A stretch of 64,000 nt of DNA from Flavobacterium chryseum (GTDB lineage: Bacteria > Bacteroidota > Bacteroidia > Flavobacteriales > Flavobacteriaceae): positions 62,001 through 126,000 of the forward strand of contig NZ_SNWW01000006.1 in assembly GCF_004362015.1 (NCBI RefSeq). Direction: 5' to 3'. The notes beneath the pieces were generated by a model. The model was given only the letters and a program-made list of their open reading frames with translations, was not told the origin of the DNA and ran no database searches. This document shows positions 53,848-62,618 of this stretch, one piece after another (the first letter of the stretch is position 1; each line of letters begins with the position of its first letter). The translations under genes and the position numbers were made by a program.

Positions 53848-53949
53848 TGTCATCCCGAGGAACGAGGGATCTTCGCAAGTAGCTCTATAAAGATTGGCGA
53901 TTTTGCTTGCGGAGTTTCTCGTGGAGATCCCTCGTTCCTCGGGATGACA
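53848..53949. repeat. Large palindromic intergenic element
   Basis: A 102-bp inverted repeat whose 27-bp arms read TGTCATCCCGAGGAACGAGG... and end in GATC; inner parts CTTCGCAAGTAG / CTTGCGGAG also pair. It lies between the ABM and DJ-1 genes. Elements with GTCATCCCGA.GAACGAGGGATCT arms are recalled as dispersed repeats in flavobacterial genomes. It has no ORF and may be a REP/MITE-like element. Confidence 0.85.
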
Positions 53950-53978
53950 AAAATGTGCTGACTAGTTGAATGTTATAA

Positions 53979-54773
53979 TTACTTTTTCGCAGCTTCTAAA
54001 ATCACAATCATTTTTTCAGCTACACCTTTTGCAGAAGCTGGATTTTGTCCTGTAACCAAATTACCATCTGCAATACTGTGAGCTGACCATACTGCAGCAG
54101 CATGAAATTTTGCTCCTTGTTTAGTTAATGCAGTTTCTAATAAAAAAGGTACATCTGCTATAGCGTAACCTCTTTCTTCTTCATCTGTAAAAGAAGTGAT
54201 ATTTTTACCACTTACCAGATAAGTTCCGTTGCTTAATTTCACGTTTAGTAATGAAACCGGACCGTGACAGACTGCTCCAACAACGGCATTGCGCTCGTAA
54301 GTTTCCTTAATAACTTTTTTTAGCAATTCATTTTCCGGCATATCAACCATTGGTGCTAATCCTCCGGGTACAAAAACGGCATCGTATTTACTTACATCAA
54401 CAGTGGATAGTTTAACGGCTTTCTGCATTGCTTCCCATCCTTTTCCGGTTAAAAAAGCAAGGTTTTCAGGATCGTTTGCCAAATTAAGCGCGTCTAAATA
54501 AGGAGTATCTCCGGTTAAACTGGCAAAATCTATTTGGTAATTTGCTCTGTCGAATTCGGCATAAGGATGCGCTACTTCAGGAAGAAAAGTTCCTGTTCTT
54601 CTGTTATTTGGTCCAATTGCATTGGCATTCGATACGATAATTAAAATTTTCTTGTTCATTTTTGTTTCGTTTTTAAGGGTTGTTTTTTGTTTTATTGCTG
54701 TGTCTTCTTTTTTAGTTTGTCCATAAGAAGAAAAAAAGGCAAGTGCTACGGATAAAATCATAATCTTTTTCAT
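53979..54773 (-). CDS. DJ-1/PfpI family protein with signal peptide
   Basis: A 264-residue protein. The class-I glutamine-amidotransferase-like domain has its nucleophile in GAVCHGP and the acid residue in HPYAEFDRA (type with preceding Glu); VFVPGGLAPM. Relatives include Hsp31-like glyoxalases and deglycases. The first ~19 residues are a signal peptide (SSYGQ), followed by a polar linker; an internal ATG at 54657-54659 (MNKKILIIVSNAN) is where cytosolic relatives start. It may give two forms. Confidence 0.9.
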   Translation of the reverse strand: MKKIMILSVALAFFSSYGQTKKEDTAIKQKTTLKNETKMNKKILIIVSNANAIGPNNRRTGTFLPEVAHPYAEFDRANYQIDFASLTGDTPYLDALNLANDPENLAFLTGKGWEAMQKAVKLSTVDVSKYDAVFVPGGLAPMVDMPENELLKKVIKETYERNAVVGAVCHGPVSLLNVKLSNGTYLVSGKNITSFTDEEERGYAIADVPFLLETALTKQGAKFHAAAVWSAHSIADGNLVTGQNPASAKGVAEKMIVILEAAKK

Positions 54774-54861
54774 TTCTATAAATTTTTAAGTTGTTAATGA
54801 ATTATTTATAGGACAAATTTATGCCAGCACTACTCCTCAATACGAGGAGCAAAGTCACAAA

Positions 54862-54890
54862 AAAAGTGTGACGAGAATCACACTTTGAAA
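54862..54890 (-). terminator. Terminator of the Crp/Fnr gene
   Basis: Hairpin AAAGTGTGA-CGAGA-TCACACTTT followed on the minus strand by a T-run, 18 bp after the stop at 54904. Confidence 0.86.
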
Positions 54891-54903
54891 ATTATTGGTT
54901 ATG

Positions 54904-55473
54904 TTATTTGCTACTGGAGTAAAGCCTGCTAAGGGTTTCACGGCTAACTCCTAGATATTCTGCAATATATTTCTTGGGAATTTTTTGCATTAGATTGGGA
55001 TAAAGCGCTGCAAATTCTTTATAGCGCTGTTGCGGATTATTAGAAAGCAGTGAAATAACTCTTTGCTGAAGTGCGATAAAACCTTTGGTCAGTTTTATTC
55101 TAAAAAAGTGTTCCATTTTATGAAGCGTATCAGAAAGTTTTTCCCTGCCGTCAAGTGTCAGGCATAATACTTCTCCCGGTTCCATACAAACTACATAAAG
55201 GTTTGCGGGCTTTTGATTGAAGTAAGCAATATAATCAGACATCCACCAGTTTTCTGTGGCAAATTGTACGATGTGTTCTTTTCCTTCTTCATCCAGATAA
55301 AAAACCCTGAAAATCCCGCTCATAATAATGTATTCGTATCTGGCATCATCACCTTGCTGAATTAAATATTGATTTTTTAATACTCTTCTTATCGTGAAAA
55401 AGGGTTTGATCGATTCAAACTCTTCATCCGTAATCGGAATAATTTCTTCAATATGTTTTCTCAGTTTTTCCAT
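54904..55473 (-). CDS. Crp/Fnr-family transcriptional regulator
   Basis: A 189-residue regulator with a beta-roll sensor (RRVLKNQYLIQQGDDARYEYIIMSG) and a C-terminal winged helix (YIAEYLGVSRETLSRLYS). It lacks an Fnr cysteine cluster. Divergent from the NmrA/SDR/AraC group by ~180 bp, it may control that group and the DJ-1 gene. Confidence 0.92.
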   Translation of the reverse strand: MEKLRKHIEEIIPITDEEFESIKPFFTIRRVLKNQYLIQQGDDARYEYIIMSGIFRVFYLDEEGKEHIVQFATENWWMSDYIAYFNQKPANLYVVCMEPGEVLCLTLDGREKLSDTLHKMEHFFRIKLTKGFIALQQRVISLLSNNPQQRYKEFAALYPNLMQKIPKKYIAEYLGVSRETLSRLYSSSK

Positions 55474-55657
55474 GATTTATTTTTTGCCTTTTCAAAGATA
55501 TAAGATTACTTTTTGATTTTAGATTTTAAATTATTTGGAATAAGTAATTGCTGTCAAAAAGCACTTCAATTATTTTAGGTTACAAAATTCCTTAATTCGG
55601 TTAAATGTTTGTTTGGCTTGATGATGACCTTTGTCTCAACAAAAAAATAGTAAAATT

Positions 55658-56566
55658 ATGAATATTGTACTTACGGGTTCTTTAGGGAACATTGGAAAGC
55701 CATTAGCAATTGAGCTGGTGCAAAAAGGACATTCGGTAACCGTTATTTCAAGCAAAGCCGAAAAACAAAAAGATATTGAGGCACTTGGTGCAAAAGCGGC
55801 CATTGGCACGATGCAGGACGTTGATTTTTTAACCAAAACTTTTAAAGGTGCCGATATCGTTTATCTTATGGAAGCCTGGGAAGGCATAGGAAGCATCTTT
55901 GATAAAGATGTAGATTTTGTTGCTGCATTTAATAAAATCGGCAACAACTACAAACAAGCCATTGCGCAATCCGGAGTTTTACAAGTGGTACACTTAAGCA
56001 GTATTGGCGCGCATACAAACACAGGAACCGGAAGTCTTTTTGTTCATCATACTGTCGAAAATATTCTTAAGGAACTACCTGAAAATGTCTCTATTAAATT
56101 TATGCGACCTGTTGGATTTTTCAATAATATATTCAGGTATATGCAAACCATTAAAACAAAAGGAAAAATAATACAGAGTTATGGCGGAGACAAAAAAGAA
56201 CCTTGGGTATCTCCTCTTGATATTGCAGCTGCAATCACTGAAGAAATGGAAAATCCGTTTAACGGAAGAAGTGTTCGCTATGTCGCCAGCGATGAAGTTT
56301 CACCAAATGAAATTGCTAAAATTATTGGTGCCGCAATTGGTAAACCAGACTTAGAATGGTCTGTAATTTCAGATGATGAAACGCTTCAAGGTATGTTATC
56401 TGCCGATGTAAATGAGTGGATTGCAAATGGATTTGTAAAAATGCAGGCCGCACAAAGAGATGGAAGCTTGTATGCCGATTATTACATGAACAAACCAACT
56501 TTAGGAAAAGTAAAACTGGTAGATTTTGCAAAAGAATTTGCCAAGATTTATAACCAATCAAATTAA
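55658..56566 (+). CDS. NmrA-like NAD(P)-binding protein
   Basis: A 302-residue atypical SDR with MNIVLTGSLGNIGKPLAIEL (cofactor loop GSLGNIG). The NmrA pattern continues with DIVYLMEAWEG, VVHLSSIGAH and FMRPVGFFNN. No catalytic Tyr/Lys pair is evident. Possibly a redox-sensing protein or a quinone/NADPH oxidoreductase. ATG at 55658 chosen by family; the frame is open upstream by nine residues. First gene of a plus-strand operon. Confidence 0.86.
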   Translation: MNIVLTGSLGNIGKPLAIELVQKGHSVTVISSKAEKQKDIEALGAKAAIGTMQDVDFLTKTFKGADIVYLMEAWEGIGSIFDKDVDFVAAFNKIGNNYKQAIAQSGVLQVVHLSSIGAHTNTGTGSLFVHHTVENILKELPENVSIKFMRPVGFFNNIFRYMQTIKTKGKIIQSYGGDKKEPWVSPLDIAAAITEEMENPFNGRSVRYVASDEVSPNEIAKIIGAAIGKPDLEWSVISDDETLQGMLSADVNEWIANGFVKMQAAQRDGSLYADYYMNKPTLGKVKLVDFAKEFAKIYNQSN

Positions 56567-56572
56567 CTTAAG

Positions 56573-57310
56573 ATGAAAAAAGCATTAATAACAGGAGCTA
56601 ACAAAAGTATTGGTTTTGAAACCGCACGCGTGCTTTTAAAAGAAGGATATTACGTTTACATTGGCAGCCGTAGTCTCGAAAAGGGACTTGAAGCTGTAAA
56701 TAAACTTAAAGCAGAAGGATTTATTACTACGGAAGCCATTCAGTTAGATGTTACTGATTCTAAATCTGTAGAGGCAGCGAGAATTCAAATAGGCCAAAAA
56801 ACAGATGTACTCGATGTACTGATTAATAATGCGGGAATAAACGGTGGGTGGCCACAATCATCACTTGACGCAAGTATTGATCAGTTTAAAGATGTATTTG
56901 AAACTAATGTATATGGTGTGGTTAGAGTTACGCAAGCCTTTATCGATTTACTGCAAAACGCGCCTCAGCCCCGCATTGTAAACGTTTCTTCGAGCGGTTG
57001 TTCTCTTACGTTGCATAGCGATCCTAACTGGAAATATTACACCCATAAAGCAGCCGTTTATCCGGCATCAAAAGCAGCGCTTAATATGTATACAATAGAT
57101 CTGGCGTATGATTTAAGAGATACTCCATTTAAAGTAAATGCTGTTTGCCCCGGTTTTGTAGCTACTGATTTTAATAATCACAGAGGAACCGGAACCGTTC
57201 AGGAAGGTGGCGCCCGCATTGCTAAATATGCAATGATTGGAAATGATGGCCCAACCGGGAAATTTATCAGTGAGGAACATAATCCTGAAACAGGAGAAAC
57301 GCCATGGTAA
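56573..57310 (+). CDS. SDR-family oxidoreductase
   Basis: A 245-residue classical SDR: cofactor loop TGANKSIGFE, NNAGINGG, active-site Ser (NVSSSGCSL), and Y-x3-K (VYPASKAAL). Dehydrogenase or carbonyl reductase of unknown substrate. Six bp after the NmrA-like gene and 33 bp before an AraC gene, all in one operon. Confidence 0.93.
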   Translation: MKKALITGANKSIGFETARVLLKEGYYVYIGSRSLEKGLEAVNKLKAEGFITTEAIQLDVTDSKSVEAARIQIGQKTDVLDVLINNAGINGGWPQSSLDASIDQFKDVFETNVYGVVRVTQAFIDLLQNAPQPRIVNVSSSGCSLTLHSDPNWKYYTHKAAVYPASKAALNMYTIDLAYDLRDTPFKVNAVCPGFVATDFNNHRGTGTVQEGGARIAKYAMIGNDGPTGKFISEEHNPETGETPW

Positions 57311-57343
57311 AGAACATTGCGTCAAAAAGTGTAAATTTGTAAA

Positions 57344-58258
57344 ATGAAGAAGGAAGAAAATAATCTATATAAATTTGAATCTTTATCGAACTTTCATGAG
57401 GTGTTTGGGCTCAAAAAGCCCTTACATCCTATGATTAGCTTTATAGACATAAAGGATATGAAAATTGAAGCACATGGATTACCCAATTCTATTGTTTTAA
57501 ATTTTTATAAAATTGCCTATAAAACGCTGCTTTGCGGTAAGGCAAAATATGGACAAAACTATTATGACTTTGGTGAAGGAGGTTTAGTTTTTACGGCACC
57601 GGGACAAATTTTTGAATCTCCAACTGAACAGGCAAACTCAGGTCATTTACTGCTTATTCATCCTGATTTTTTTCTGTCTTATCCACTGGCAAAAAAAATT
57701 AAGGAGTACGGTTTCTTCTCTTATGCTGCCAATGAAGCATTGCATTTATCCGAAAAGGAAAAGGAAACTATCATGACAATTTTTGGAATAATTGATGATG
57801 AATTAAATAGCAGAATTGATGATTTTAGCCAGGATGTAATTGTTGCTCAAATTGAGTTATTGTTAAACTACAGCAATCGTTTTTATAAACGTCAGTTCAT
57901 AACACGCAAGTCAGCCAACAATAGTCTGCTCGAAAAACTGGAAGAAATTTTAGACGATTATTTTAATACAAAACAATCATCGTTAGAAGGAATTCCAACG
58001 GTACATTATCTCGCTGAAAAGCTAAATGTTTCGTCTAATTATTTAAGTGATATGCTTCGCTCTTTTACCGGAGAAAGCGCACAGCAGCACATTCACAACA
58101 AACTGGTTGAAAAAGCAAAGGAAAAATTATCGACTTCTAATTTGTCGGTATCTGAAATAGCATATGAATTAGGCTTTGAACATCCGCAATCTTTTAGTCG
58201 TCTTTTTAAAATAAAAACAAATTTTTCTCCGCTGGAATTCAGGCAATCTTTTAACTAA
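57344..58258 (+). CDS. AraC-family transcriptional regulator
   Basis: A 304-residue protein with an N-terminal cupin-like sensor (residues ~1-180; FYKIAYKTLLCGKAKYGQ and FTAPGQIFES) and two C-terminal helix-turn-helix units (HYLAEKLNVSSNYLSDMLRS and SVSEIAYELGFEHPQSFSRLFK). It follows the SDR gene by 33 bp and probably controls this operon. The ligand is unknown. Confidence 0.93.
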   Translation: MKKEENNLYKFESLSNFHEVFGLKKPLHPMISFIDIKDMKIEAHGLPNSIVLNFYKIAYKTLLCGKAKYGQNYYDFGEGGLVFTAPGQIFESPTEQANSGHLLLIHPDFFLSYPLAKKIKEYGFFSYAANEALHLSEKEKETIMTIFGIIDDELNSRIDDFSQDVIVAQIELLLNYSNRFYKRQFITRKSANNSLLEKLEEILDDYFNTKQSSLEGIPTVHYLAEKLNVSSNYLSDMLRSFTGESAQQHIHNKLVEKAKEKLSTSNLSVSEIAYELGFEHPQSFSRLFKIKTNFSPLEFRQSFN

Positions 58259-58259
58259 A

Positions 58260-58294
58260 AAAAACCTCCAAAATCAAAAAGACTTTGGAGGTTT
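58260..58294 (+). terminator. Terminator of the NmrA/SDR/AraC operon
   Basis: Hairpin AAACCTCCAAA / TTTGGAGGTTT, 4 bp after the AraC stop. On the minus strand it also lies just after the small gene at 58317. Confidence 0.86.
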
Positions 58295-58316
58295 AATATT
58301 TAAATAACAAACTGAC

Positions 58317-58601
58317 TTAATATTTTACTTTCTTTTGTAACTCAGAACTTAATTTTCGGTTGCTTCTGTTGATACTACTACGCACCGTTTTTTTCTTGGT
58401 CTCATAATCTTTAATGCATTTTTCAAGTTCATTATATAATAACTGAAATCTCTCATACAGTCTGTCAAGTTCTGCCATGCCTTTTCGGGTCACGGCATCT
58501 TCCGATTCTTCCAATACATCCTGAGCGATCAAGGACATAGATTCAAATTTATCAAAAGCTTCTACCAGAATCCTGTGCTCTCTGGAATTTATTCCCTGCA
58601 T
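58317..58601 (-). CDS. Hypothetical helical protein
   Basis: A 94-residue protein with long helices (ILVEAFDKFESMSLIAQDVLEE and ELDRLYERFQLLYNELEKCI) and a basic C-terminus (SSINRSNRKLSSELQKKV). Charged coiled-coil character, no membrane or signal segment. Unknown. Confidence 0.65.
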   Translation of the reverse strand: MQGINSREHRILVEAFDKFESMSLIAQDVLEESEDAVTRKGMAELDRLYERFQLLYNELEKCIKDYETKKKTVRSSINRSNRKLSSELQKKVKY

Positions 58602-58680
58602 AATAAGATATTCTATAATTAATTAAAAAATGATTTTACCAAAAACTTCATGAGTTGTGTTCTAATAATTCCTGTTCCGC

Positions 58681-59584
58681 TTATTTTACTATTTTTTGCA
58701 ATACTTTCTCCGGATAATCCGTGATAATGCCATCAACATGTAAATTCAGCATATTGTCTATATCTTGATTCTCATTAACCGTCCAGGGGATAATTCTAAT
58801 TTTTAGAGATCTTAAAGAATCTACCTCTGTCTTGTTAAGCAATTTAAAATGTGGACTGTAAATTTCAGGCACAAAATCAAGCAACGAAAGATTTTTAACT
58901 ACAGTACCTTCTCCAACCAAAAAAGCGATTCTGGTTTTAGGATACATCTTATGAAGCACATTTAAAACAAAAGGATCAAATGACTGAATGTTTATCTTTT
59001 GTTCTACATTTTTATCTTTAACAATTTTCATTACCATTTCGCAAAACTGCTCAGGTTGTGGTTGTCTTTTACCATAATCCTGTTTTTCTGATTTGATTTC
59101 GATATTGTATTTAACAGGTTTTAGTTTGTTTTTGGCAATATAATTTTCAACACTGTCGATCATTTCAGATAATAATGGTTTGTAGGTTTTCATTTTTTGC
59201 TGTGCCCGAAAACCTACCTCTTGAACCGCTGTCAAATTTTTTAATACTGTCATACGTCATTTCATAAAGATTGTAGCTCTTTTCTTTTTCCTTTGTAATG
59301 GGTTTTCCTTCCAGATCCAGCATATATTGCGAAGACATAAAAGTTTCGTGCGAAACCACAACTTTTTGGTCTTTTGAAATCACTACATCTAATTCTATTA
59401 CATCTGCGCCTTTTTTTACAGCGCTGAGGAAAGCCGGAATTGTGTTCTCCGGAAAATTTCCGCGATCACCGCGATGTCCCTGTACTTCTGGCGTATGTGT
59501 CTGCTGCATATTATGCTTGCTTGCACAGTTATACGAAGTTAAAAGTAGCAATAGTAGGCAGATTATCTGTATTGTCCTGATCAT
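58681..59584 (-). pseudogene. Glycerophosphodiester phosphodiesterase, frameshifted
   Basis: Two overlapping minus-strand frames make up one GDPD. N-part (59165-59584): lipoprotein signal (LLLLLTSYNCAS), GHRGDRGNFPENT with the catalytic His-Arg and Glu, ELDVVISKD, and VVSHE. C-part (58681-59253): QQKMKTYKPLLSE, YNIEIKS, IQSFDPF, GIITDYPE. Reading is continuous if one base is removed from the A4 run at 59209-59212 (T4 in the gene): GRF then joins RAQQKMK. So a single-base insertion breaks an otherwise intact gene of ~300 codons. It hydrolyses glycerophosphodiesters. Last gene of the SusC/D operon. Confidence 0.85.
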
Positions 59585-59594
59585 TGTATTCGAA

Positions 59595-61169
59595 TTATTT
59601 TACTTTATCTATTCTGTAACTGCAAGTTGCTGTATGGGTTTTACCAAACATATCTGTGGCTTTAACTTCAATTGTATGATTTCCAAGGGCAAGGTTCGAC
59701 GGAATATCTCCTCTCCAGACATGCGTACTTTTTTCAGGATCTGAAGAACGTCTTCCGGGCATAAGTACTTCTGAAAGTTCCCACTCATATACCAGCTCTA
59801 CATACGAAGGATCCTGTACTTCTGCATAATCCATTTCTTTCCATTCTCCTTCGTCTACACGATACACTACTTTGTCTTTTTTACTTCCCATAAAGAAATT
59901 TACAAATACGCCTGATTTGGTACGCTTGCCTTTTGCAACTACTTTTGGTGCAAAAAGTTTCATTTGGTAATTCTCTGGTTTACCGGCTGTTTTATAATCT
60001 ACCGTATATTGGTTTCCTGCAAAATGAATGAATGCATATCCTTTTGGTGTACCGTCTCTCATAACCGATATTGGAATTCCTTTTTCATCTAATTTTCCTG
60101 AATACCAGTCTCCAGAAGTTGTTCCGATATTATAATGGTGATGTGGTTTTTCCTGTAACCATCCATCTTTTTTGTCGAAAAAATCCTGACGCTGCATGTG
60201 TGTATGTGCCGAAAGTGAAAGTGTGTTTGGGAAATCCTTCAACAATTCAAAAAGCTTATTACGATCTGCATCTCTAAAAGAATCATCTTTGCTGTCCGGT
60301 TCGCTTATAGGAATATGAAAAGCCATCACAATTAGATTGTCTTTCGGTACTACTTTCAGATCATTTTCTATAAATTTCATCTGCTCTTCTGTAAAACCTC
60401 CCCAATATCCTTCATTGTCTCTTGGATCCGGATACAAAACATCATCAAGAATAATAAAATGTACTTTTCCGTAATTGAAGGCATAATTGGCCGGGCCAAA
60501 ATGAGCTTCGTAGGTTTCATCTGCCAGATTATCAACTTTAGCATCGAAATTAAGATCGTGATTTCCCAAAAGATTGTACCACGGAATTCCCACTTTTTTG
60601 ACTGCCTGAATGTACGGATTAAATAAACTCAGGTCATTCCCAACTAAATCTCCCATACTTAAACCAAGCGGAATGTTCTTTATGCCCTGAACTTCGGCAA
60701 CAATTCCTCTTGTAAAAAAATCTACTTCTTCAAGATTATAAGGTTGTGGATCTCCAAAAATAAGTGCCGTAAAATCAGGCGTTTCTTGTTGCGGAACAAG
60801 TCCAAAATCAACCGATTCAGGAAGTTTTCCTGTTGGAGCAACTCCTTCAAATTTTGATTTAGGTGAACCTTCAGGTTTGTAATTATAAAAAAACTGCGGC
60901 ACATTATCTGCATTAGCCTGAATTTTATAACCCGATGGTTTAATCACGGCAATAATGGCATCACTTTGCAATGGAAGTTCGTAATTTCCTTTTTTATCTG
61001 TCAAAACTACGTCACGGCCATTGGTAAGCGCAACATTTGAGATACCTTTTTCCTTTTTATCTTTTTTTCCGTTTTGATTTACATCTTCAAATACGTTTCC
61101 TTTTACTGTCGTTTGTGCTGTTAAAACACTGCAGAACAATAATGTGCTGAATATAAATGTCTTTTTCAT
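59595..61169 (-). CDS. Calcineurin-like metallophosphoesterase, exported
   Basis: A 524-residue protein with a signal peptide (ending LTAQ). An N-terminal beta domain (VKGNVFEDVNQNGKKDK.EKGISNVAL) precedes the metallophosphoesterase core, with FGDPQ, GDLVGND, GNHDLNFD, AFHIPIS and SAHTHMQ supplying the metal ligands. A C-terminal beta domain follows. It hydrolyses phosphodiesters or phosphomonoesters outside the cytoplasm. ATG at 61167-61169 (MKKTF) is preferred. Gap to SusD 8 bp, to GDPD 10 bp: one operon. Confidence 0.93.
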   Translation of the reverse strand: MKKTFIFSTLLFCSVLTAQTTVKGNVFEDVNQNGKKDKKEKGISNVALTNGRDVVLTDKKGNYELPLQSDAIIAVIKPSGYKIQANADNVPQFFYNYKPEGSPKSKFEGVAPTGKLPESVDFGLVPQQETPDFTALIFGDPQPYNLEEVDFFTRGIVAEVQGIKNIPLGLSMGDLVGNDLSLFNPYIQAVKKVGIPWYNLLGNHDLNFDAKVDNLADETYEAHFGPANYAFNYGKVHFIILDDVLYPDPRDNEGYWGGFTEEQMKFIENDLKVVPKDNLIVMAFHIPISEPDSKDDSFRDADRNKLFELLKDFPNTLSLSAHTHMQRQDFFDKKDGWLQEKPHHHYNIGTTSGDWYSGKLDEKGIPISVMRDGTPKGYAFIHFAGNQYTVDYKTAGKPENYQMKLFAPKVVAKGKRTKSGVFVNFFMGSKKDKVVYRVDEGEWKEMDYAEVQDPSYVELVYEWELSEVLMPGRRSSDPEKSTHVWRGDIPSNLALGNHTIEVKATDMFGKTHTATCSYRIDKVK

Positions 61170-61177
61170 TTTAAATT

Positions 61178-62611
61178 TTATTTGTCCCACCAGACTTTAG
61201 AGTTAATATTATCTCCCCCAATCATTTGAATCGCTTCCTGATAGTTCTCTGTATTTTTAATCTGCTGATTGTCCGGATACGTAAATCTCGAAGGCATAAT
61301 TCCTCCGTTAAGCATTGCCGTTGTGGTTGGTAATACCGGTAATCCCGTTCTTCTGTATTCAAACCATTGTTGATAATCTGTAAAATACAAAGCATAATAT
61401 TTCTGCAGCATAATTCTATCCAGTGTACCGTCGTACTGTGCCTGTACATTATCAAAATAATTGGCCGGAGCTGTGGCTTTTACTTGTTCTATTGCTGCTT
61501 TTACACCTTTTACATAATGACCTGCAGCATCAGTAATATAACCTCTTTGAGCCAATTCTGCTTTGATAAATTCTACTTCAGCATAAGTAAGAATATAGAT
61601 TTGCATTGGGTTTGTTGCCTGAACATTCAATAGCGTAGACGCATTATATTTAAACTGTGAATCTGCACCGGCATATCCGCTCGTAATTCCTTTAAAACCA
61701 ATTGGCGCATTAGTAACCAAAGCTGTAGCTCCTGTTGCAATTATTGCTCTTCTTGGATCTTCGAGCGTGTTTAGGTTATCAATAAAAAAGGAAGCCATTT
61801 TTATATTCAGATTGAAATCCTGAGGTCTTCCCCATGGGGAAACATTTGGAGAAACACCGGTAACTTTCAAGATAGCACTTTCAGCTGTAGTGGTAAAAAC
61901 CGGATAAATTTCAGGATGATCGCTCATATTGGCAAGCTTTTCAAAAGCACGCATCTCTGTTCTGTTTGAAACTCTTAACAGCAATCTCATTTTTAACGAA
62001 TTGGTGAATTTCTTCCATTTAAGAATGTTATTCTGAAAAAGAATATCTTCCGCATAGATCATCGGTTTACTTACATCATAAAGCGTGTTGGCTCTTTCTA
62101 AATCTGCCAGAATCGTTTCGTAAATAAACTCTTGTGTGTCATATTTTGGATATAAAATACCGTCTTCGCCACGAACGGCCTCAGTCATAGGAACTGGTCC
62201 AAAAAGATCTGTAAGGTTCGCATAAACAAGCGCGTTAAGCGTTAAGGCAACGGCTTCATAGTTAACGTCACCGGCTTTAACTGCGGCCATTCGCATTTCT
62301 CTGATATTAGACAGCCATTTATAATAATTGTTCCATGCCGAGTTCCCAATATTGTTGCTCACATCATAACGGTGCAGTCCTCCTGTGATACTTGGAAACG
62401 GAAGTGAAACCTGCATCAGATTGAAGGTAACATCAACACTCTGCAGTGCATTCTGAGAAGCAACCCCATAAATAATTGGATTTAGTAAGGTCCCCGGACT
62501 TATTTCTGAAATAAGATTTGGGTTATCGTTAAGTTCTTCAAAACCTTCTGAACAAGAAATTGTCAGTCCTGTAAGCAGAAGAATTATCGCTGTAATTTTT
62601 ATTTTTTTCAT
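61178..62611 (-). CDS. SusD/RagB-family outer-membrane lipoprotein
   Basis: A 477-residue lipoprotein with signal and lipobox (LTISCSEGFEELNDNP), the classic SusD N-terminus. Helical TPR-like body and C-terminal segments (YALYFTDYQQWFEYRRTGLPVL, RFTYPDNQQ) fit the SusD-like group with large alpha-helical cores. It binds substrate at the surface and caps the SusC channel. It lies 7 bp after the SusC gene. Confidence 0.94.
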   Translation of the reverse strand: MKKIKITAIILLLTGLTISCSEGFEELNDNPNLISEISPGTLLNPIIYGVASQNALQSVDVTFNLMQVSLPFPSITGGLHRYDVSNNIGNSAWNNYYKWLSNIREMRMAAVKAGDVNYEAVALTLNALVYANLTDLFGPVPMTEAVRGEDGILYPKYDTQEFIYETILADLERANTLYDVSKPMIYAEDILFQNNILKWKKFTNSLKMRLLLRVSNRTEMRAFEKLANMSDHPEIYPVFTTTAESAILKVTGVSPNVSPWGRPQDFNLNIKMASFFIDNLNTLEDPRRAIIATGATALVTNAPIGFKGITSGYAGADSQFKYNASTLLNVQATNPMQIYILTYAEVEFIKAELAQRGYITDAAGHYVKGVKAAIEQVKATAPANYFDNVQAQYDGTLDRIMLQKYYALYFTDYQQWFEYRRTGLPVLPTTTAMLNGGIMPSRFTYPDNQQIKNTENYQEAIQMIGGDNINSKVWWDK

Positions 62612-62618
62612 TGTTTTA

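Noticed and set aside
53848-53949. Simple intrinsic terminator reading of the large palindrome
   Set aside because: Arms are too long and there is no T-run directly after the stem; a dispersed repeat fits better.
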